This document shows, piece after piece, positions 53,515 through 63,674 of a stretch of 64,000 nt of DNA. The stretch's first letter is position 1. Each line of letters opens with the position of its first letter. The notes under the pieces are model-generated. The model worked only from the letters and a program-made list of their open reading frames with translations. It did not search any database and was not told where the DNA came from. The DNA is from Gp6-AA40 sp963742105. Its GTDB lineage: Bacteria; Acidobacteriota; Vicinamibacteria; Vicinamibacterales; UBA2999. The stretch spans positions 372,001-436,000 of the forward strand of contig CAVUKN010000007.1 of assembly GCA_963742105.1 (NCBI GenBank), in the 5' to 3' direction. The translations under genes were made by a program, and so were the position numbers.

Positions 53515-54403
53515 CTACCGTTCTCCCCACTTCAGCTTCTCGCGCAGCACTTCGAAGTAACTGCGTGCCGGCGCCTTGACCAGTCGCAGCGGGTGCGGGT
53601 GTTTGCAGATGCGGATGCTGTCGCCTTTCTGCAGCGGGTATCCCGACTGGCCGTCGTAGGTGACGTAGATGTCCTCGGCGCCGGCATCCGGCAGCGGACG
53701 CACTTCCACCGTTTCGCTGCCAGGGATGACGACCGGGCGATGGGTCAGCGTGTGCGGCGCGATCGGCGTCAGCACCAGCGCGTCCACGCGCGGATGGACG
53801 ATCGGCCCCCCGGCGGCGAGATTGTAGGCGGTGGAACCGGTGGCGCTCGCGACGATCAATCCGTCCGCCTTGACCTTCGTGACCAGGCCGGTGCTGACGG
53901 ACACCGCCAGCTCGATGATGCGTGAGAGCGCCGCTTTCGTGAACACGACGTCGTTGAGGACGACGCGCGAATCGAAGCGCTCTCGCGAGCGATAGGCCTC
54001 CGCTGACAGCAGGGCGCGAACGTCGTATGCGGCGGTGCCGGCAATGACCGATTCGAGCGTTTCGTACAACTCGTCGATCCGCGTCTCGGTGAGGAAGCCG
54101 AGACTGCCGAAGTTGACGCCGAGCATCGGCACGTCGCGACCGGTGCGGACGATGCGGGTCGCCATGCTGAGCAGCGTGCCATCGCCGCCCAGCACGATGA
54201 TCAGGTCGACGTGATTGGGCAGTTCCTCACGGGACCAGGTCCCGGTGCCCGGGCGTGTGCCGGCAAGTGCCGCTGTTTCCGTCTCGAACACCGCGGCAAT
54301 CTCGCGGTGATTGAGCCACGTCGACAAGACGATCGAGGTGGCCGGATGCCGCCAGCCCGTGCTTGGCGACGATACCCGCGCGTGTGATCGGAGAGGTGCT
54401 CAC
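53515..54403 (-). CDS. nadK: NAD kinase (frameshift near its N-terminus as read)
   Basis: The start is GTG 54403: STSPITRAGIVAKHGLAASG. A one-base shift at about 54327 leads to STWLNHREIAAVFETETAAL. The rest is intact: LIIVLGGDGTLLSMA (GGDG motif), VNFGSLGFLTE, FTKAALSRIIELAVS, SATGSTAYNLAAGGPIVHP (NE/D-type motif region). It phosphorylates NAD to NADP. The GTG overlaps a TGA in the frame where tlyA should end, so the genes are probably coupled. Confidence 0.88.
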
Positions 54404-55156
54404 AGGTCCGCCGGAGCCGGTCGTCGCGTGTCGCAGGTGCATCAGGAATTCGACGTTGCCCTTCTGACCCGTAATCGGCGACGCGTCGGTGCCGAGCCTC
54501 GCCAATCCTACCGCAGCCGCCGCATGCGTGACCTCGTCGAGAACCCGCCGGTGGACCTCGGGATCCCGGATGATGCCCTTGCGCACTTCGTCGCGTCCGG
54601 CTTCGAACTGCGGCTTGACCAGCGCCACCACGTCGGCGCCGGGGCGCAGCAGTGGCGGCAGGACCGGCAGGATCTGTCGCAGAGAAATAAACGAGACGTC
54701 GATGCAGACGAAGTCGACGGGTGCGGGGAGATCGTCGAGCGTCAGGTAGCGGGCGTTGAAGTGCTCGACCACGATCACGCGCGCGTCGTTGCGAATCTTC
54801 CAATCGAGCTGCCCGTGGCCGACGTCGAGTGCCACGACACGCGCAGCGCCGCGCTGCAGCAGCACGTCGGTGAATCCGCCTGTCGATGCGCCGATGTCCA
54901 GAGCCTCGTCGACCGCCGACGTCGATGTGAAAGACGTCGAGGGCGTGGGCGAGCTTGAGTCCGCCACGGCCGACGTACGGATGGTCGGCCGTGACCAGCG
55001 CGACGTCGGCCTGTGAATCGATCTGTGCGCCCGCCTTCGACACCGTCTGCCCATCGACCAGGCACCTGCGCCGCCAGGATCAGCGCGCGCGCCCGCTCGC
55101 GGCTGGCCGCAAGGCCCCGGTCGCACGACGAGTTGATCGAGACGGAGCTTGGGCAT
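54400..55156 (-). CDS. tlyA: TlyA family rRNA methyltransferase (several frameshifts as read)
   Basis: Pieces in three frames, in order, make one TlyA: MPKLRLDQLVV, then DRGLAASRERARALILAAQV, then VDGQTVSKAGAQIDSQADVA and PYVGRGGLKLAHALDVFHI, then LDIGASTGGFTDVLLQRGA, ALDVGHGQLDWKI and VDFVCIDVSFISLRQILPVL to EFLMHLRHATTG. The S4 domain is N-terminal, the FtsJ-like methyltransferase C-terminal. Shifts fall near 55127, 55068 and 54912, and another is needed near the end because no stop separates it from nadK in that frame. It is a 2'-O-methyltransferase of rRNA in characterised members. Confidence 0.78.
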
Positions 55157-55270
55157 TGAGCGAATTGACGAATTGACGAATTGACGAATTGACGAATTGA
55201 TTGCGGAATGGTTCGCGCATCTCCGTGTCTCTCCAATTCGTCAATCCGTCGATTCGTCAATTCGTCAATT
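55157..55270. repeat. Octamer (AATTGACG) tandem array in hairpin form
   Basis: Five GAATTGAC units at 55158-55200 face AATTCGTCAATCCGTCGATT and two more units at 55231-55270 in inverted order, with the loop between. Confidence 0.85.
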
Positions 55271-56184
55271 TCTTCTCTCGACAATCCACCGGCCGATGCC
55301 CATCAAGTGGCTGTCGGCGAGATTGACCGTGCCGAGCGCGGTCTCGGCCCTGGCCAGGCATTCGACCGCCATGCGCTTTGACGTGTCCAGGCCGAAAAGC
55401 GCGGGATAGGTCGGCTTGCCAGCGGCGGCGTCCTTCCCTGCGGTCTTGCCGAGGTCGGCTGAGGCGCCTTCGACGTCGAGGATGTCGTCGACGATTTGAA
55501 AGGCGAGGCCGAATTCGCCGGCTGCCGCGTCGATGGCGCTGACCAGTGGAGGCGTGCCTCCGCCGAGCATCGCTCCGGCGGTCGCCGATGCACGAATGAG
55601 CGCGCCTGTCTTCTTGCCGTGCATGCGCCGCAGCGCCGTCGGCATCGAGCGGCGCCGACAGCCGGCCCTGTGGATCAGGGGTGACGCACGCGAGATCGAT
55701 CGCCTGGCCGCCGACCATCCCGATGGCGCCTGCCGCCTCGGCAATCAAGCGGATCACATCGAGCTTGCTCGCCAGGAACTCCCGGCTGCGGCGACCACGG
55801 TTCTCCAGCCATCAGGTTGAAAGCGAGCGTCAGCAGACCGTCGCCCGCGAGAATCGCCTGGCCCTCGCCCGCGACGACGTGCAGCGTCGGACGGCCGCGA
55901 CGGAGAACATCGTTGTCCATCGCCGGAAGGTCGTCGTGGATCAACGAATAGGTGTGGATCATTTCGATCGCACACGCGGTCGGCATCGTCATCGTCCGAT
56001 CGCCGCCGACCGCCTCGCAGGCGGCCAGGCAGAGCACCGGCCGCAGTCGTTTGCCGCCGCCGAGCAGGCTGTAGGCCATCGCGTCGGCCAGCACGGCGGG
56101 GCAGTCGGGAACCGGCGGCAGAAAGGTCGGCAGCGCGGCGTCCACGTCCCGCCGGCGCGCATCGATGTACTCGGCCGTCGTCAC
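55265..56184 (-). CDS. Polyprenyl synthase (farnesyl/geranylgeranyl diphosphate synthase; two frameshifts as read)
   Basis: The first frame has MAYSLLGGGKRLRPVLCLAA and IHTYSLIHDDLPAMDNDVLR (first Asp-rich motif DDxxxD) and LAGDGLLTLAFNLM. A second frame gives LIAEAAGAIGMVGGQAIDLA. A third has KKTGALIRASATAGAMLGGG and FGLAFQIVDDILDVEGASAD (second Asp-rich motif) to the end. Shifts lie near 55800 and 55640. Restored length is about 300. It is an IspA-type prenyl chain synthase; product length is not readable with certainty. It follows xseB directly, as in many genomes. Confidence 0.85.
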
Positions 56185-56438
56185 CGGCGTAGTCGGGCGT
56201 CGTCGCGGTCGTCGTCGCCAAGCGACGCTGGCGCCGGTTTCAGTTCGCCGCGTTCGTTCAGGATCTCGATCCGCTTTTCGGCCTGTTCGAGCTGGGCATG
56301 GCAGAAGCGCGACAACTGGACACCTCGCTCGTACAACTGCAGCGACGTTTCCAGCGCCAGGTCGCCTTCTTCCAGCTTCTTGACGATCGTTTCGAGCTCC
56401 GCGATCGCGGCCTCGAAGTCCTTAATGGTGGTATCCAT
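56181..56438 (-). CDS. xseB: Exodeoxyribonuclease VII small subunit
   Basis: An 85-residue helical protein: FEAAIAELETIVKKLEEGDL, ALETSLQLYERGVQLSRFCH, AQLEQAEKRIEIL. Complete and canonical. It sits between xseA and the prenyl synthase, adjoining the latter without a gap. Confidence 0.95.
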   Translation of the reverse strand: MDTTIKDFEAAIAELETIVKKLEEGDLALETSLQLYERGVQLSRFCHAQLEQAEKRIEILNERGELKPAPASLGDDDRDDARLRR

Positions 56439-56439
56439 G

Positions 56440-56552
56440 CGTTTACGGATTGACGAATTTACGAATGGACGAATTGATTGCGCAATTGAGATGTGAAGAT
56501 CCCAATTCCTCCAATTAATTCGTCAATCCGTAAATTCGTCAATTCGTCAATC
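56440..56552. repeat. Octamer (AATTCGTC-type) hairpin between xseA and xseB
   Basis: The left arm is GATTGACGAATTTACGAATG then GACGAATTGATTG. The right arm is TTAATTCGTCAATCCGTAAA then TTCGTCAATTCGTCAAT. Same family as at 44345 and 55157. Confidence 0.85.
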
Positions 56553-58003
56553 TCGAGTGTCGTTAACAGTACAGTTCATCTGTCCGCGTTCGACGCGGAC
56601 GGTGATCTGGTCGCCGGGCTGGACCATGCTGGCGTCGCGAATGATCGTCGCCATCGCCGCTGAAGGCGACGGCGTATCCACGTCCCAGCACGCGCAGGGG
56701 ACTGAGGCTCTCGAGGCGCGCCGCGGTGCTGCGAAGCCGCGCGTCGGCCGCATGTCGCCGCCGCGCCACCGCTGAATCGAGCCGCGCCATCGACGGCGAC
56801 GAGACGCGTGCGAACGCCGCCGAGGCGTCGCCGCAGGTCGAACGCGTCGAGGTTGCGGCCAAGCGTCTGCCATCGGCGACTCTGCGACGCGAGCCGGGCG
56901 GACACTGCGGCGCGCAAATCATGCGTCAGTTCGGCGGCGTATCGGGCCCGCATCACGATGCGACCATGAGTTCCGGCATAGCCCGGGCGCGCTTCGAGCG
57001 CCCGCAGCCGTGATTCCAGGCGATGGACGCGCCCTCGCATCGCCGCACCGACGCGCTGAGACAGGCGGTCGATGCGCGCGCAGAAATCGTCCTTCCGCGA
57101 CACCACCATCTCGGCAGCCGCGGACGGTGTAGGAGCGCGCACGTCGGCGACGAAGTCGGCGATGGTGACGTCCGTCTCATGGCCCACCGCGGAAATCGTC
57201 GGCACCGGACACCCGGCGATCGCCCGCGCGACCACTTCTTCGTTGAATGCCCAGAGATCTTCGATCGAGCCGCCGCCACGTCCGACAATCACGACGTCCA
57301 CACCGCGCACCTTGCCGATGGCGCGGATGCCGCGTGCGACGTCGAGCGCGGCGCCCTCGCCCTGCACGCGGGCGGGACGAATCACGATGTGCGCGTTCGC
57401 GTACCGGCGTCGCAGTACCTGGACGATGTCGCGGATGGCGGCTCCGTCCAGGGACGTGACGACGCCAATCTTTCGCGGCAGCGCCGGCAGCGCGCGCTTG
57501 CGTCGCTGTTCGAAGAGGCCCTCTTTGTGCAGTCGTTCCTTCAACTGATCGAAGGCAAGCTGCAGAGCGCCGAGTCCTTCCGGCTCGAGGTGTTCGCAGA
57601 CGATCTGATACTCGCCCTTCGGATCGTAGACGGTGATCTTCGCCCGGGCGACCACATGAAGGCCGTCCTGTGGTTTGAACCGCAGTCTGGCGAGCGCGCT
57701 GCGAAACATCACGCCTTTGATCTGGGCGCCACCGTCCTTCAGCGTGAAATACATGTGGCCCGTATTCCAGACCTTGCAGTTCGACAGCTCGCCTTCGATC
57801 CAGACCTCGAAGAACTCCCGCTCGAGCAGCGTCCGTATACGCCCGGTGAGCTCCGAGACCGTCAGGATCCGCCGCGTGACGACGGGTGAAGGGGCCGGGC
57901 GTTCCTGCGTGGGGAGGGCCGCGGCCGGTTCCGGCCGGCGCGGCGCGTCGGGAACGTCTTCCGGAGCAGGCTCCTCGAACGGCAGATCAAACAGGCTGCT
58001 CAC
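56547..58003 (-). CDS. xseA: Exodeoxyribonuclease VII large subunit (frameshifted C-terminus as read)
   Basis: The OB domain (LLEREFFEVWIEGELSNCKV, HMYFTLKDGGAQIKGVMFRS) and catalytic core (KIGVVTSLDGAAIRDIVQVL, RGGGSIEDLWAFNEEVVARA, PTISAVGHETDVTIADFVAD) are intact. The coiled-coil C-terminus breaks into three frames: shifts near 56780 and 56655 lead through LESLSPLRVLGRGYAVAF to IIRDASMVQPGDQITVRVER and the stop at 56547. It degrades single-stranded DNA with XseB. Its start overlaps the stop of the upstream phosphoesterase gene (ATGA). Confidence 0.88.
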
Positions 58004-58827
58004 GCCTTCACACGCTCCTGCCGTTCATGGGCCATGGCGAGCAGGTCCTTCTCCGGATAGGACACGCGATCGATCGTCAGTGCGCGGCCGGTCTTGTCGT
58101 CCGCCTCGATGACGACGCCGTTGAGTCTCGGGTTGCCGGTGGCCGGCTCGTACCGCGACGGCATGCCGTTGAGGAACCTGGCCAGCGACGGTTCGCGTTC
58201 CATTCCGATAATCGAGTCGTGCGGTCCGGTCATGCCGGCGTCGGTGATATAGGCGGTACCGTTTGGCAGGATCCGTTCGTCGGCGGTCTGCACGTGGGTG
58301 TGCGTCCCGACCACAAGGGTGACCTTGCCATCGAGGTGCCACCCCATCGCCACCTTCTCACTCGTCGCTTCGGCATGGAAGTCGACGACGATCACTTTCG
58401 TACGGCCGCGCATCGCCTCGATTTCCTTCAGCACCACGGTGAAGGGATCGTCGATGCTTTGCATGAACACGCGGCCCATGACGTTGATGACACCGACGGC
58501 ACGACCGTCGCCGGTCTGCGCGACGTAGGAGCCGCGCCCGGGCACGCCCGCAGGGTAGTTGGCCGGGCGGAGCAGTCGGGGCTGTGTGCCGATGTAGTCG
58601 ATGACCTCTTTCTTGGCCCAGATGTGGTTCCCGGACGTCATCACGTGCACGCCCGATTCGAGCAGCGAGTCGCCGATGTCCCTCGTGACGCCGAACCCTG
58701 CCGCGGCGTTCTCCGCGTTGACGATGACCAGATCCACGTCGAGTCGATCCACCAGGCCGCGCAGCCCCTGCCGGATCAACTCACGGCCCGGTTTTCCGAC
58801 GATGTCGCCGATGAAGAGAATCTTCAT
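58000..58827 (-). CDS. YmdB-type metallophosphoesterase (TIGR00282)
   Basis: A 275-residue protein: MKILFIGDIVGKPGRELIRQ, VNAENAAAGFGVTRDI, TSGNHIWAKKEVIDYI, VDFHAEATSEKVAMGWHLDG and VVGTHTHVQTADERILPNGT. These hold the Asp, Asn and His ligands of a di-iron/manganese site. Characterised homologues hydrolyse 2',3'-cyclic nucleotides. It overlaps both neighbours by four bases, so ymdB-xseA are coupled and hsp20 lies just upstream. Confidence 0.93.
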   Translation of the reverse strand: MKILFIGDIVGKPGRELIRQGLRGLVDRLDVDLVIVNAENAAAGFGVTRDIGDSLLESGVHVMTSGNHIWAKKEVIDYIGTQPRLLRPANYPAGVPGRGSYVAQTGDGRAVGVINVMGRVFMQSIDDPFTVVLKEIEAMRGRTKVIVVDFHAEATSEKVAMGWHLDGKVTLVVGTHTHVQTADERILPNGTAYITDAGMTGPHDSIIGMEREPSLARFLNGMPSRYEPATGNPRLNGVVIEADDKTGRALTIDRVSYPEKDLLAMAHERQERVKA

Positions 58828-59288
58828 GCCGGTCGGTCGGCACTGGTGACGGCGATGCGCTGACTCTGGCCGCGTCGTTCGACACGCTTGGGAAGAAGGA
58901 TCGTCAGTTCGCCGTCCCTGAGCGTCGCCTTCGCGTTGGCGACGTCGAACGCACCGGTGACGCGCACCGCCCGCGCAAACCGCCCGAACTCACGCTCGAC
59001 CAGATGAAATGTCTGATCGCCGGAGGGAGGCGGCGGCGCCTTTTCTCCCGCGATCAGCACCACCCCGTCCTTGAAGAGGACACGTATCGCTTCCGGTGGC
59101 ACGCCGCTGAGATCGACGAGCAGTTCGATGCCGGCGTCCGTTTCGTACACGTCGAGGACGGGATGACACTCGCCCGAGTAGGCGCGGTGCTCGTGGGCGA
59201 GTGACGTCGCGAGATCGTCGAACAGCGCCCGGACGTCGTCCGCAAGCTCGCGCGCGTCGGCGATCGCCGTGAAGGGGACCTGGGCCAC
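58824..59288 (-). CDS. Hsp20/alpha-crystallin family protein
   Basis: 154 residues from GTG 59288. The alpha-crystallin domain covers about residues 50-140: HPVLDVYETDAGIELLVDLS, GVPPEAIRVLFKDGVVLIAG, FARAVRVTGAFDVANAKATL, RDGELTILLPKR. The stop overlaps the phosphoesterase start. It is divergent in type from the second Hsp20 at 62359 (shorter N-terminus, Pro-rich insert). Confidence 0.88.
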   Translation of the reverse strand: MAQVPFTAIADARELADDVRALFDDLATSLAHEHRAYSGECHPVLDVYETDAGIELLVDLSGVPPEAIRVLFKDGVVLIAGEKAPPPPSGDQTFHLVEREFGRFARAVRVTGAFDVANAKATLRDGELTILLPKRVERRGQSQRIAVTSADRPA

Positions 59289-59377
59289 GGAACGATGGTA
59301 CTTGAAAGTGGAAAGCAGAAGTCGGCAGGCGGAACCTGGCACTCAGGGATTCGGCCCAGGGTGGGGGCCGCGGCTTG

Positions 59378-60173
59378 TCAGAGCATGAGCAGCAGCTCGT
59401 CCCCTGCGGTCGGGCAGGCATCCACGACCATCGCGCTCCCCAGAACGCCGGCCTCGGAAATGACCGCCGAGACGAGGTGGAGCGAGGTGGCTTCGAAGTA
59501 GGGATTGCGCACCCGAACCCCTGCCGGCGGTGCCGGCCAGATTTCTGCGGGTGATTCCTCGCGGATGTCCAGGCGGCCGGCGACATCGCGGGAGACGAAC
59601 TTGTCCAGAGTGGCGGCGACGTACACCGGTACCCCCTGCTGAACCGGCAACCGCGGCGAGCATCCGGGTTCCGGTCTTGTTGAGAAACCAGTCCGGCGTG
59701 ACCGCGTCGGCGCCGACGAGTACGGCCGTGGCGCCCGCGATCGCATGGCCGAGCGCGGCATCCGTGTAATGAGTCACCGCGATGCCGGCTGCGGCGAGGC
59801 GTTCGGCCAATCGTCGTCCCTCGAGCCCGGGTTGACCGTCAGAGCAGGAGACGTGAATCGGCTGGCGCCGCGCCAGCGACTCGAGTACGCGAAGAACGGT
59901 GGCACTGAACGAGATCGTCACCAGGCGCAGCGTGTCCGGCGATTCGGACCCCAGGAGCGCGACCGCGTGGCGGACGAGCGCATCGGGGGCTCGCCGCGCC
60001 CGCTGGACGTAACGGTCGAAATCTGGCGATGCGGTCGCGAGGAGCGCCGCCCGAACAGCGTTGCGCATCGGCGCCATCGACGGCTGCGCCGCAATTAGAG
60101 CAGTCGCGAGCGGCCGGACCGGTACGCCGGTCGCCAGCCCCTCGGCCAAAATCGCCGTCGCCTCCGCCAACAA
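59378..60173 (-). CDS. eIF-2B alpha/MtnA-like family protein (frameshifted as read)
   Basis: LAEATAILAEGLATGVPVRP and AQPSMAPMRNAVRAALLATA lead into LVTISFSATVLRVLESLARR, GQPGLEGRRLAERLAAAGIA and TAVLVGADAVTPDWFLNKTG. At about 59640 the frame shifts to GVPVYVAATLDKFVSRDVAG and EATSLHLVSAVISEAGVL. This is the eIF2B/ribose-1,5-bisphosphate isomerase-like fold; members isomerise ribose phosphates. The likely N-terminus ERRIARIAADRQSGASELL lies upstream of the TTG at 60173 in frame, with no ATG after an in-frame TGA, suggesting a second indel. Confidence 0.75.
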
Positions 60174-60319
60174 CTCAGATGCGCCGGACTGACGATCTGC
60201 CGCGATTCGCGCAATTCGGCGCTCCAGCCCTTCGCAGGCTCATCGGCCGCGATTCTCACCCAAATAGAACGGCCGCGCATGATGGGTATATATGAGTTAA
60301 CAAGACGCATATTAAGTGC

Positions 60320-60347
60320 TTGACAGACACGCATATCGTGTTACTAT
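60320..60347 (+). promoter_or_regulatory. Sigma-70-type promoter of dnaK with palindromic spacer
   Basis: TTGACA (60320-60325) and TACTAT (60342-60347) are 16 bases apart. ACACGCATATCGTGT, an inverted repeat with 5-bp arms, covers nearly the whole spacer and would place a bound regulator on the promoter. No CIRCE element is seen. Confidence 0.65.
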
Positions 60348-60389
60348 TTTTTCGTGACGGTGGCCGGATGCCCCGTCCCGGGAGAACAG

Positions 60390-62264
<1,875 letters not shown>

Positions 62265-62298
62265 GGGATGTCCGGGCGTCCGGAACTCCGGGCGCCCG

Positions 62299-62345
62299 GA
62301 TTCACGATTCACTATTCATGATTCACGATTTGTCATCTGCGATTG
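62299..62345. repeat. Heptamer repeats (TGAATCR type) between dnaK and hsp20
   Basis: GGATTCACGATTCACTATTC then ATGATTCACGATTTG: about five 7-bp units of the same family as 30735-30830, inverted relative to those. Confidence 0.8.
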
Positions 62346-62358
62346 AGGAGAACAGACC

Positions 62359-62802
62359 ATGGCTATTGTGAAAGTCGATCCATTCCGTGAATTCGCCGCG
62401 ATGCAGGACCGGATGAATCGCCTGTTCGGCAACACCTACCTGCGGGACGAGGACACCGGACTCCGCGGCAACTGGGTGCCGGCTGTCGACATCTACGAGA
62501 CCGAGAATCACGACCTGGTGGTGCGAGCGGAGCTTCCCGGGCTGAACCGCGAGGATATCGAGGTCAGCGTCGAGAACAGCACCCTCGTGCTCCAGGGCGA
62601 GAAGAAGCTCGACACCTCGGTGAAGGAAGAGCACTACCGCCGCATCGAGCGCTCGTACGGGAGCTTCCACCGCTCGTTCACGCTGCCGAACACCGTCGAT
62701 GCCAGCCGCATTGGCGCGGAGTTCAAGAACGGTGTGCTGACGGTGAAGTTGCCGTTCCGGGAAGAGGCGAAGCCGCGCACGATCAACGTCGATGTCGCGT
62801 AA
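62359..62802 (+). CDS. Hsp20 family small heat-shock protein
   Basis: A 147-residue protein. MAIVKVDPFREFAAMQDRMN then RLFG opens the N-terminal arm. The alpha-crystallin domain holds WVPAVDIYETENHDLVVRAE, LPGLNREDIEVSVENSTLVL, RRIERSYGSFHRSFTLP and FKNGVLTVKLPFREEAKPRT. GAGGAG lies 9 bases before the ATG. It is probably cotranscribed with dnaK; a repeat array lies between them. It holds unfolding proteins for DnaK. Confidence 0.95.
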   Translation: MAIVKVDPFREFAAMQDRMNRLFGNTYLRDEDTGLRGNWVPAVDIYETENHDLVVRAELPGLNREDIEVSVENSTLVLQGEKKLDTSVKEEHYRRIERSYGSFHRSFTLPNTVDASRIGAEFKNGVLTVKLPFREEAKPRTINVDVA

Positions 62803-62804
62803 TC

Positions 62805-62890
62805 GCGGTGGCGGCTACCGGCCACCGGCCGGCTACTGCCCACCGGCCACGGCTGGCTACTGGCCACCGGCTAGTAGCCGCCGGCCGAGC
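62805..62890. repeat. Heptamer repeats (GCTACCG/CCACCGG type) after hsp20
   Basis: GGCTACCGGCCACCGGCCGG then CTACTGCCCACCGGCCACGG and more units to 62890; same family as 43169-43274. Confidence 0.8.
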
Positions 62891-62929
62891 CAGTAGCCCG
62901 CTGGCGCCGTGTTAGTCTGATCGCAACCT

Positions 62930-63217
62930 ATGGCTGAGAACGAGATTTTCGACGAGTCTTCGAATGACGTCGACGTTCCACCGGCACCGCGGCCGAAAGT
63001 CCCCGCGATCGACAGCCGTTTTCTGTTTGTCGATGTTGCTGCCATGCGGGCGAAGCAGCTGCGCCGTGGCGCGCTGGTGCGACTGAGCGAAGAGGACGAG
63101 CAGCACGATCCGCACAAGGCGCCTCCTCGCAAGGCCGAGCGGATTGCGATGGAGGAAGTCCGCCGCGGCCTGGTGCAGTACGAAGTTCCTGAACCCAAGG
63201 CACCGGCGAACGCCTGA
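62930..63217 (+). CDS. RNA polymerase omega (Rpb6-like) subunit, probable
   Basis: A 95-residue protein: IDSRFLFVDVAAMRAKQLRR GALVRL, then RKAERIAMEEVRRGLVQYEV. The pattern SRF-x3-DVAAMRAKQLRRGA and IAMEEV fits omega/Rpb6 (RFxxVxxAaxRAxQL ... AxxEVxxG). An acidic N-terminal extension (ENEIFDESSNDVDVPPAP) and a small insert are unusual. No gmk or spoT neighbour, which often accompany rpoZ, is present, so the assignment is probable, not certain. Confidence 0.7.
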   Translation: MAENEIFDESSNDVDVPPAPRPKVPAIDSRFLFVDVAAMRAKQLRRGALVRLSEEDEQHDPHKAPPRKAERIAMEEVRRGLVQYEVPEPKAPANA

Positions 63218-63292
63218 CTCCGGGGCCGGCTCCACGCCGGCCCGTTTTCTTCTGGAACCATCCGTGTCCCGGTCGCGTAATGCCGGTTCAGG

Positions 63293-63661
63293 ATGCTTAC
63301 CTTCCTCTTCCTGGCCTTCCTCGCTTTCATGTTCCTGGGACTCGTCGGGTTGGCCATCAAGGCAGTCTTCTGGCTCATCTTCCTGCCCATCCGGCTGGCC
63401 TTTCACCTGGTCTTCAGCATCATCGGGATGGTGTTCGGCCTGCTTGGCAGCGTCCTGGGCATCGTCTTCGGAATTGGTGGCACCATCCTCGGCCTCATCA
63501 TCGGGCCCATCGTCGGGCTGGTCGTGATCATCGCGCTGATCGGAGCCTTGATCGCCGCTGTCGCGGCCCTGCTGGCGCCGCTCGTTCCCGTTGCTCTGCT
63601 GGCGCTCCTGGCGTGGGCAGTCTTCCGATTGTTCGGAAATCAGCGGCCCGCATCGATCTGA
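63293..63661 (+). CDS. Very hydrophobic small membrane protein
   Basis: A 122-residue protein that is nearly all hydrophobic: LTFLFLAFLAFMFLGLVGLA, FWLIFLPIRLAFHLVFSIIG, GSVLGIVFGIGGTILGLIIG and LIAAVAALLAPLVPVALLAL. About four helices with glycine zippers. No family assigned. Confidence 0.65.
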   Translation: MLTFLFLAFLAFMFLGLVGLAIKAVFWLIFLPIRLAFHLVFSIIGMVFGLLGSVLGIVFGIGGTILGLIIGPIVGLVVIIALIGALIAAVAALLAPLVPVALLALLAWAVFRLFGNQRPASI

Positions 63662-63674
63662 TACCCTCGCGGGC

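Noticed and set aside
54227..55156. TlyA-NadK fusion protein
   Set aside because: One frame runs through both, but each part needs frame corrections. A TGA overlapping the nadK GTG in another frame fits two coupled genes.
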